Positions 22,601 to 28,248 of a stretch of 28,248 nt of DNA are shown in pieces; position 1 is the stretch's first letter; every line of letters begins with the position of its first letter. The notes under the pieces are model-generated. The model had not been told where the DNA came from. It worked only from the letters and a program-made list of their open reading frames with translations, and searched no databases. Both the position numbers and the translations under genes were made by a program. Source of the DNA: Ectocarpus siliculosus (taxonomy: Eukaryota; Sar; Phaeophyceae; Ectocarpales; Ectocarpaceae); the NCBI GenBank assembly GCA_000310025.1, contig FN649735.1:865522-893769 (forward strand), in the 5' to 3' direction.

Positions 22601-25600
22601 ATGTCACCATGAAGGGGTCTGATCAGCATGAACCGTGAAATTCACCAAAATATCCCAAATAGATGCTTTCATCGGGTGAAACCGTCGACACTGCGTGCTC
22701 CACAGCTAGCTCTGAGGTGCCTTGGCAGCAACCGAGATGGGTCTAAGTGGAGCGTTGTGAGCGTCTCCTGATAGAGACTCGATGTTTTTGAGCTGTAATG
22801 CAGATGCACCCAGACAGGGTGTGCATGGCAGCACACCCCACACGGCCGAGGGAGTATTTTCTTCTCCGTACCGGAGGAAGCATGAGCGATTGTAGCACAG
22901 GAGGAACGAGTGTTGCCACACCACCCCCTCGCCATTTTTCATGTTTTTAATTTTTTTTTGTTCCAGCAGTAAATTTTGTGACACCTTGAAAACGATGCTG
23001 TGACCTACCAATCCATGCGTGACGTTGTTTTTGCCTTTTTCTGCCTTTCCCTCCCAGGTGAACACGGACCGAAACATGTACAAGGAGTACATGCGGCGCG
23101 CGGAATCGGAAGCTATCTCCGACTTGAAGGTGCGCCACGCGGGAACGGTGATGGGAAACAGGGGGGGGGGTGTACTCATAGTCGTGCATGCCGTAGTCGT
23201 TAGACCATTAACCTCGCATCCCTACGAACCCGGGGCGGAGCACGCCGGATTCTCACCGGATCAGGCTCTCACATCACCAAGCGCGAAGCGCCGTGAGGTA
23301 TTCGACGAGTCGCATGAAGGGTGAGCTGCATCCTGCTAAGGGTGTTCGGCATCATGTGCTCACTTCCGGGGTGGGGGGGAAGGGGGGGACGACAATGGGA
23401 AACGGGGAACAAGAAGCGGGGGTCATGTAGGAGGATGCTTAACGCGAGCTCCGAGAGGTATTATCTGCGTGGTTGCGGTGGGGTGACACTCGATAACTCG
23501 TTAGGGGTTAGGGGCTTGACGGGGAACGGCGTTGTTTGTGGGAGAGTGGTTCCTACGTCTCTGAAAGGGGGATGTGGTAGGGGGAACAGGAAACAGCTTG
23601 TGGGAGATCACTACTGCTGCTGTTGTGCTCTAAAACAGTTTTTTTTTGGCATGTGGTTGTGTGTGGGGATGGGTGGACTCTGCTGCGGGTTATGCGGGAC
23701 AGCAGTCTTTGGGTCGTTTTGGGGTAAGTGAATCGTGGGGAAGGAAAGGGCACTTGCGAATGTTGCTGTATACGGTGGACCAATCAATAGCTATGAATGT
23801 TGCCTGGCGTCAACGAGACGAACCGTTTTTTTTATTTTTTGCGTCACACACCTCGATTTTGTTTTTTTCAAACATGCCGCATGCACTCTGACGGCAGGAA
23901 AGCGGTGGCTAACCCTAGCCGTTTAGCCTCCACGTAATTCCCCACCCTGACGCAACTCACGTGCGTTCGTACGTACGTACGTACGTTTGTTTTGTTTCTC
24001 ACAGGTGGACATCTCGCTCGAAGATTTTCTGGCGTTTCAAGAGGTGCTGCAGCACTTGCCCGAGATGGAGGTGAGCCAACGAGAGACGCCTTCGGGGGCA
24101 CTCACTGCCTTGCTTTGGCAAAGCTCCCGCCAACAACGTCCCATACACCTACGGTGGGGGGCCCGATTTAGCGACCCCTACAGTAGTGTCACGACGAAGT
24201 GTGGCCTGTGGCCGCTATTCAGGGCAGGTCGCTAAACCGAACTACTTCTTCTACCCATTATATGTTTAGCAGTTATACTACCGGGGTGCGGCGGTGCGAC
24301 GTGGTTTTGTGGTCGCTAAACAGGGCATGTCGCTAAACAGGGGGTCGCTAGACCGGCCCCCCTACTGCTGTACCGAGTCACTCGGTATTTTTCTTGCAAG
24401 GGATGATACGTATAAACCACCACAGAAGGACTGACTACCCCGTTGTTATTTCTCAGAAAGGGGGGTGCTTGGAGTCTCTACACAGATACCGTCCAATAGC
24501 CATGAGGTTTTTTTGTTGTCGTTAGTTGAGCCAGTTGATGGCGGTCGATTTTTCTCGAAAGGAGCACTCGCGTAGAGGTACGTTCGCCGTCTGTGGAGGC
24601 AGGAGGCCAAGCCGTGGTCGACTCGCTGGGTCGTGTGCTGCGCGCGGTGGTTTCCGACGTACTGGGGGGGACGGTGCGTGGGTGACCGGGACGCACGGGT
24701 GTATTTGTATCGTGTGTGTTTGAATGCATATGGGGACAAACTCTTCCTCCTCCGTCCTGCCGCGGACAACAAAGCAAACATCGGTTGTTATCTTCCTCCA
24801 ACCCCGGCCGATACATCAAACATCAAACGTATACACCGACAGCAGCGTAGACTGGCGCCAGAATAATTGGGGGCAAGAAGAAACACACGCACGCACGATA
24901 AACAGGAGCTTGTGGGGTGCAGCTGTGCGATACGTCCGCACATACGTACTAGGGGGCCCCGAGAGGTGACAGTCGCGCCGTGCGCGCGTGAGTACCACAT
25001 CCAGGCATTTTTCTCTCCTTGCGTATGGCCAACGAGAGAGAGACGGTCGTCCTGGGGGGTAGAATCCGCCAGCAGCCAATGCCCTCCGACGGAGCTAACC
25101 GCAAACGTTAACACGACGACGTCTTTGGATAAAACATGCGGGTGCGGGGGGCGGGGGGGGGGGTCGTGTCAGGTGGCGATGAAGGTGTCGGGGAGCGTCG
25201 AAGGGAGAGGCTTGGACCGACAGGAGTTTGTCCGCGCCGTGCAGGCTGCGCTGGAAGGGGGGAGGTGAGGGTTGTTGGTTGGTGTTGTTGGTTGGTGTTT
25301 GGTGTTGTTGTCTTGACGTTAACAATCGTTCCGGCCTGTGGTCAGCACCATGAATCCTTGCAACTGCCCCCCAATAGGGGCACTACGAGATACTTATCAA
25401 AGAGGGTAGTAATATGAGAAGACCGAGAGTTTTCCACGGCTCGGTAGCATTGGGTGCTTGTTTTTTTTTTTACGTTGGCTTTGGCGCTCGCTCATCCTCT
25501 TCCTCTCAGCTTTGCGGCGTGCCCCCCCCCCCCCCTCCCGACTTTTGGCAGCACTTCTCTCTCCATCCACCCCTGCTTAAACTACCCCTTTGGTTGCTCC

Positions 25601-27255
25601 CCGCCGACGATGTCCTATTTATGTCGTTCTCAACAAGGCTGAGGCAGCAGCGAGCCAACGACCCGTTCCTCCTCAAAACCGTCCCCATGCGGACAAGAAA
25701 ACGCGACGTGCTCCGAAAGATAATATTCAGGAAGCCTGGGCCGAAGAACAACAAGGCGGCCTCCAGAGGTAACCATACGGGTGTGTGGAGGGTTCGAGGA
25801 GGTGTAATGTGGCTGCACATGTCGTGTCAAGTCGTCGGATAGTGGTAATGGCGTCGGGGGCGCGATCTCATGCGCCGCGGTTTAGCCCATGCGTGTTTGG
25901 AGTGTGCACTGTATAGTGTTGCCATTTAGTTTCTTATTTGGTGGTGCACACGCCCAACCATAGCTATGGCGAGGGGGTGGGGGAGGGCAGCGACCTTCTA
26001 CTGCGGAATTGACCTTCTTTTCTTGGTGTAGAGAGGCGGAATTTTACCTAACACACTTTGTTTGTGGGCGGTCTGGGTGTCGACATAGTTTCGGAACACA
26101 GCAAAGACAGACAACAAGCACGCTCGTCTCTTGATGTTTTAAAACTGCGCTTTTGTTGAGGCAAGTCGTCTACTTTCGCTGTCTGCCACCGTGCGCGTTT
26201 TCACCACGTACCATCGACCCTGTACCCTGTTCCAATCTCGCAGCGAATACCAAGGGTGGCGGCGGTGAGGTTGAGAACGCAGGGGGCTCCGCGGTTGCGG
26301 GGGGGGGGACCCAGGCGTTGCCGGCCGGGATCGTGGACACGCTCTTCGTTCTCCTGGATGTGGACGGCGACGGTCGTCTGGACCAGTCCGAGTTCATGAC
26401 CCTCATGGAACGGCAGTCCGCGATACCCGATCCGGTGAGAAGGGAATCCGGATTTTTTTTTTGGTTACGACAGTGCTCACGCACAGCATTTCTGCCGGGT
26501 AGGATCAGAACGATTACTTTTCCGCGCAATTTTCAATGTTCGTTTTTTTTTTTGTCGAGAGTGTTTGGTTTCCGAGTCGGTACCGGTAACCACGGCGGGT
26601 TCGAAATCACTGCTTTATCTTTCAGCGTGAGGTGTATGCATTTGCTTGAATGGCGAACTCCATCGTAACAGACTCCGAATAACCTGCGGTATCAGCAGAC
26701 TTCCGACAATTACAGAGGGTTTTGTTTGAACACAATGCTTCGAAGTAGATTGGCCACAGCACACAACACAAAGAGATTCCGGCAACTTGCTTAGCTGATG
26801 CGACGACGATCACACTGTCGACTTCCGGGTACCATTCTGGAGTGTCGCTATTCGCCCGGGAGAATGAACGGTGGGACCATTTATTTGTCTTGGCGTTGGT
26901 TGTCGAGCGCATCCAAAAAAAATTGTTTGTTCTGGATGGAACTGGGAAATAAAATGCGCGGTATTGATAACGGAAACAAACGTGGCAAATAAGTAAATAC
27001 AACCACGCGAGACTTTTTACTACCCCGGCACCCCTGCCGCTCGCGCACACACACCCTTATCCCCCTTTCCTCACCCACCGTCCCATGCCCGCATGGGGTG
27101 CATCCGGTGCACGGGAATATGAATGACTGACAAGTATTCTCGTGTTTTTTTTTTTTCATCTCGTATTGTTTTTTTTTGTTATACAGCCGAGAACCCTAGG
27201 GGTGGTGGCCTTCATGCAGCGCTTGAAGGACTGCGCGGAAAATTCTCTCTTCTAG
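13218..27255 (+). CDS. MICU: MICU-type mitochondrial calcium uptake protein, 14 exons, 552 aa
   Basis: The spliced CDS joins 13218-13421, 17531-17616, 18125-18227, 18481-18602, 19779-19886, 20916-21009, 21605-21746, 22201-22379, 23058-23129, 24005-24070, 25173-25264, 25638-25768, 26244-26434 and 27187-27255. It totals 1659 nt and stays open throughout. MICU proteins sit in the mitochondrial intermembrane space and gate the MCU uniporter by binding Ca2+. Residues 1-35 look like a targeting peptide followed by a Gly/Ala-rich hydrophobic stretch. Residues 69-131 carry family signatures (VMGSYEDRIR, FMTPADFARSITP). Canonical EF loops lie at 214-225 (DMDGDGLISYEE), 248-259 (DRDDSGAVDSHE) and 505-516 (DVDGDGRLDQSE). 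A degenerate loop lies at 327-338. The C-terminal helix ends in LKDCAENSLF, matching the MICU1 tail with its cysteine. The length exceeds human MICU1 (476 aa) because of an inserted helical module (132-207) and a basic/Gly linker (about 424-490). The ATG is the first in frame after a stop at 13128-13130. Confidence 0.93.
13895..13936. repeat. (GA)n microsatellite
   Basis: About 21 GA units lie in MICU intron 1. Confidence 0.95.
15167..15296. repeat. Three tandem units of 44-50 bp
   Basis: Units start at 15167, 15211 and 15261. The core is AGCACTACCAATTTAACGCA followed by CTACTTGAACTGCAAA and an A-rich tail. The third unit is the most diverged. They lie in MICU intron 1. Confidence 0.88.
15445..15487. 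repeat. 43-bp exact direct repeat, copy 1
   Basis: This copy is identical to 15649-15691 (CGGAATCGGAACAAACAAC through GCGAGAGCGGT). It lies in MICU intron 1. Confidence 0.92.
15527..15567. repeat. (CA)n followed by (GA)n
   Basis: A CA run at about 15527-15548 is followed by a GA run at 15553-15567, in MICU intron 1. Confidence 0.9.
15649..15691. repeat. 43-bp exact direct repeat, copy 2
   Basis: This is the second copy of the 15445-15487 sequence, 204 bp away. The DNA between them holds CA and GA tracts. Confidence 0.92.
16046..16110 (-). other. tRNA-like fragment (T-arm signature)
   Basis: Read on the minus strand, GGCGGGTTCGAGCCCGGC resembles a tRNA T-arm with the GGTTCGA box. A following A-run and upstream sequence do not give a convincing acceptor or anticodon stem. 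It is probably a tRNA-derived relic or chance, not a working tRNA. Confidence 0.25.
17531..17616 (+). CDS. MICU: MICU exon 2: N-lobe start
   Basis: This exon encodes residues 69-96 plus two bases of codon 97. VMGSYEDRIR followed by ERVFEFFASV matches the first helices of the MICU N-lobe. The acceptor is ...AATCCAG and the donor GTGAGG. Intron 1 before it is 4.1 kb, so a small upstream exon could have been missed. The phase 0 to phase 0 join to exon 1 is nevertheless clean. Confidence 0.9.
18125..18227 (+). CDS. MICU: MICU exon 3: FMTPxDF motif
   Basis: This exon encodes residues 97-131. FMTPADFARSITP is the strongest family signature in the gene. The acceptor is a C-run followed by GCAG. The donor is GTTGGT at 18228. 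A nearer GT at 18221 would break the frame with exon 4, so it was not used. Confidence 0.92.
18481..18602 (+). CDS. MICU: MICU exon 4: first half of inserted helical module
   Basis: This exon encodes residues 132-171 plus two bases. It is Lys/Glu-rich and helical (ELKGYKKVLKAILEDSRV, then TPQEVKDMLDARE). It has no obvious counterpart in animal MICU1. The donor AG|GTTTGG is weak but is the only one in phase with exon 5. A GTAACG inside the exon is out of phase. Confidence 0.85.
19123..19142. repeat. (TG)n microsatellite
   Basis: About ten TG units lie in MICU intron 4. A second GT run lies at about 19345-19366. Confidence 0.9.
19570..19770. repeat. Compound CAA/CAG trinucleotide tract
   Basis: About 200 bp of CAA with interspersed CAG and CCA. 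The block CAACATCCACCAACAGCAAC occurs twice, about 100 bp apart, which indicates internal duplication. The tract ends 8 bp before the exon 5 acceptor of MICU, where a pyrimidine tract would normally sit. Read in the exon 5 frame it would be polythreonine. Confidence 0.95.
19779..19886 (+). CDS. MICU: MICU exon 5: second half of inserted helical module
   Basis: This exon encodes residues 172-207 plus two bases: FNITAEAHLRVLAELG, then QMRLDALMEAKGG. The acceptor GAATCGCAG follows directly on a roughly 200-bp CAA/CAG tract, an unusual acceptor context. The donor is GTGAAA. Confidence 0.88.
20916..21009 (+). CDS. MICU: MICU exon 6: extra canonical EF-hand
   Basis: This exon encodes residues 208-239. 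The loop DMDGDGLISYEE (214-225) has Asp at positions 1, 3 and 5, Gly at 6, Ile at 8 and Glu at 12. It is followed by YMLFRTLLSLPQRK, which aligns with the start of the animal core. The acceptor is CCCTGCAG and the donor GTAAGC. Confidence 0.95.
21468..21544. repeat. CT-rich microsatellite
   Basis: TCTCTTTTTC and CTCTCTCT repeats lie in MICU intron 6, upstream of the exon 7 acceptor. They form part of a very long pyrimidine tract. Confidence 0.9.
21605..21746 (+). CDS. MICU: MICU exon 7: canonical EF-hand
   Basis: This exon encodes residues 240-286 plus one base. LSIAFRMFDRDDSGAVDSHE matches the first functional EF-hand of MICU1, with the loop at 248-259. A Gly/Thr-rich linker follows. The acceptor lies after a long CT tract. 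The donor is GTGAGA, immediately followed by a G-run and a dispersed repeat. Confidence 0.95.
21775..21852. repeat. Dispersed intron-start repeat, copy A
   Basis: This copy begins GTACTCATG and contains TCGTTAGACC, CCTCGCATCCCTAC and CGGAGC. It starts 28 bp after the MICU exon 7 donor, directly behind a run of G. It is related to 23172-23246. The CGTTAGAC block resembles a tRNA D-arm, so a SINE origin is possible. Confidence 0.8.
22149..22181. repeat. (CCCA)n tetranucleotide repeat
   Basis: About eight units lie 20 bp before the exon 8 acceptor in MICU intron 7. Confidence 0.93.
22201..22379 (+). CDS. MICU: MICU exon 8: degenerate EF pair
   Basis: This exon encodes residues 287-346. RLFFAGNGSGKLTLEQF and QFNQCDERGDGMLTATDF are EF-hand folds without a full set of Ca2+ ligands. 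The loop at 327-338 ends in Asp rather than Glu and has Arg at position 3. This matches the non-binding central hands of MICU1. The donor is GTGTTG. Confidence 0.93.
23058..23129 (+). CDS. MICU: MICU exon 9: C-lobe helix
   Basis: This exon encodes residues 347-370 (NMYKEYMRRAESEAISDLK), a charged helix where MICU1 has a Lys/Arg-rich helix before its ENFFTFL-like segment. The acceptor is CTCCCAG and the donor GTGCGC. The exon is 24 codons and phase 0 at both ends. Confidence 0.88.
23172..23246. repeat. Dispersed intron-start repeat, copy B
   Basis: This copy begins GTACTCATAG and contains TAGTCGTTAGACC, CCTCGCATCCCTACGA and GGGGCGGAGC. It starts 42 bp after the MICU exon 9 donor and again follows a G-run. 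By eye it is about three-quarters identical to copy A. Confidence 0.8.
23968..23986. repeat. (ACGT)n repeat
   Basis: TACGTACGTACGTACGT is a self-complementary run just before the exon 10 acceptor region of MICU. Confidence 0.9.
24005..24070 (+). CDS. MICU: MICU exon 10: C-lobe helix
   Basis: This exon encodes residues 371-392 (VDISLEDFLAFQEVLQHLPE), equivalent to the helix before the last EF-hand pair of MICU1. It is 22 codons, phase 0 at both ends, between CTCACAG and GTGAGC. Confidence 0.9.
24152..24362. mobile_element. MITE-like element with TA target duplication
   Basis: This 211-bp segment in MICU intron 10 is flanked by TA (24150-24151 and 24363-24364). Its ends are imperfect inverted repeats: GGGGGGCCCGATTTAGCGACCCC at the left against GGGGTCGCTAGACCGGCCCCCC at the right. 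The motif GTCGCTAAAC recurs three times inside. It has no coding capacity. TA duplication and such termini fit the Tc1/mariner/pogo superfamily. Confidence 0.68.
25173..25264 (+). CDS. MICU: MICU exon 11
   Basis: This exon encodes residues 393-422 plus two bases. GLDRQEFVRAVQAALEG is the partner hand of the final EF-hand and lacks a Ca2+ loop, as in animals. The acceptor GTGTCAG follows a G-rich tract. The donor is GTGAGG. Confidence 0.9.
25638..25768 (+). CDS. MICU: MICU exon 12: basic linker
   Basis: This exon encodes residues 423-466 and part of 467. It is rich in Arg/Lys (TVPMRTRKRDVLRKIIF and more) and unlike other MICU proteins. It was placed because exons 11 and 13 cannot be joined directly without a stop, while this segment bridges them in phase and stays open. 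The acceptor could be TCAACAAG at 25637, or one 6 nt further in the same phase. Confidence 0.72.
26244..26434 (+). CDS. MICU: MICU exon 13: last EF-hand
   Basis: This exon encodes residues 467-530. A Gly/Ala-rich linker precedes IVDTLFVLLDVDGDGRLDQS. The loop at 505-516 has Asp 1, 3 and 5, Gly 6, Leu 8 and Glu 12, so it is canonical. It matches the second functional EF-hand of MICU1. The donor is GTGAGA. Confidence 0.94.
27187..27255 (+). CDS. MICU: MICU exon 14: C-terminal helix and stop
   Basis: This exon encodes residues 531-552 and the stop TAG. TLGVVAFMQRLKDCAENSLF aligns with the C-terminal helix of MICU1, including the cysteine (residue 546) used for inter-subunit disulfides. The acceptor TTATACAG follows a T-rich tract. 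Confidence 0.93.
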   Translation, partial: PRTLGVVAFMQRLKDCAENSLF

Positions 27256-28248
27256 GCGACTACCGCAGCTCGGCGTGAAACGGTTCCGGTACCGAACGGG
27301 TACAGGCAAGAGGGGCGAGTCGGATGACGTCACAGCCAACCAGGACCGTGGTCGCAGAAAAGCGCCTACGGAGGGAGGCACGCTTTTTTAGGGTCTTCGG
27401 GGTGTTCTGTCAGGCAGAGAGGACATCTCTGTCGAGGAGAGGTCGGGTGAGCTGGCTAGGAGTTTGAGAGGGGGAGAATTGGACGAGTTGTACTATTTGG
27501 CAGAGAGAACACTACACCTCTGTTGAGAGCGAGGGTGGGCTAGCTATAGCAGTTTGAGAGAGCGAGGGGACCTGGACGACAGCAGGCTAGAGTATATGTT
27601 CGTAGGTGGTTTGGCAGGCAGAGATAACACTTATGTTGAGGAGAGAGAGCACGCTTGTTGGGTGAGCTAGCGATAGAGGGAGCCTTGGAGGGGTTGTTGT
27701 TCGCGGGGGGCACGACAGAGTGGATTTATCCACCAACAAAGCGGTGGCCGACCTGTCGGTGGGTTTGAAGGACCTTGCGGCCAGGCTCACTCTCCGGCTG
27801 CCGGGGGTCTCCTCTCGAAAAGGCCGTTAGCACCAGTGGGGAGAGAGACACAGACAGAGATAGATGTTGCTTCGGACAAAAACATACAAAAAGAGAGGTT
27901 TTCTTCTGTTGTTGGGGACATGTAGTTGTTGTAGAAAGAACGAAGGGAGCGACGAAATTCCGCTGGAATCATTCTCAGCGATTCGATGCTGCTGGGGGCA
28001 AGAATAAGGCGCGGAGACACCCAGGCCAGGGATACCGCGGCCGGCTTGACGGTGAATCGGGGACAAGCAGCTGCTACATTCAACCTCTGTTGTTGCCCTG
28101 CGCGCCCACATGCCATTCGATGCTGGCAACCCCTAGTAAGACCGATCTGTCAAGTCGGTGAATTATGATAGATGAGACGTCTCGTCGAGTAGACACTTAC
28201 CAACGATAGATAAGAGGTTGCGTTGGAAGAGATTCAAGCTATTTCATG
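27256..28248. other. Region downstream of MICU
   Basis: This should include the MICU 3' UTR. It holds degenerate tandem repeats (27413-27705) and a short open frame (27711-27830). No further gene is supported to the end of the window. Confidence 0.45.
27413..27705. repeat. Three degenerate tandem units of about 90-115 bp
   Basis: Units start near 27413, 27499 and 27613. Each begins GGCAGAGA, then has a TCTGTTGAG-like block and GGGTGAGCTAGC-like block. The first two also share AGTTTGAGAG. They lie 160 bp beyond the MICU stop. Confidence 0.75.

Overview
The window is nuclear DNA of an intron-rich eukaryote. Genes consist of short GC-rich exons joined by GT-AG introns of about 0.25-4 kb, with many microsatellites and homopolymer runs and no operon structure. 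Gene style and content (a plant-like MICU, an ARL2BP and a stramenopile-looking four-helix membrane protein) fit a brown alga such as Ectocarpus. That placement is inference, not proof.

Three multi-exon genes can be assembled with every splice junction in phase. (1) On the minus strand at 4204-7577, a 4-exon gene encodes a 218-residue protein with four membrane helices and no recognised family. (2) On the minus strand at 9034-11447, a 5-exon gene encodes a 226-residue BART-domain protein, an ARL2BP homologue. (3) On the plus strand at 13218-27255, a 14-exon gene encodes a 552-residue MICU-type EF-hand protein, the Ca2+-sensing gatekeeper of the mitochondrial calcium uniporter. Genes 2 and 3 are divergent, with 1.77 kb between their start codons.

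The left end (1-2385) is repeat territory. An exact 77-bp direct repeat lies next to a 1.9-kb imperfect palindrome centred near 1530. Each arm of the palindrome carries a diverged copy of the same unrecognised protein segment, read outward. The right end (27256-28248) holds degenerate tandem repeats downstream of MICU.

The MICU introns carry much of the accessory sequence: a TA-flanked MITE-like element, two related repeats placed just after two different 5' splice sites, long CAA/CAG, GA, CA, GT and CCCA tracts, and several local duplications. The most interesting signals are the palindromic coding pair, the related intron-start repeats, and the unusual architecture of the MICU protein (a third canonical EF-hand, an inserted helical module and a basic/glycine-rich linker). 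No tRNA, rRNA or CRISPR array is convincingly present.
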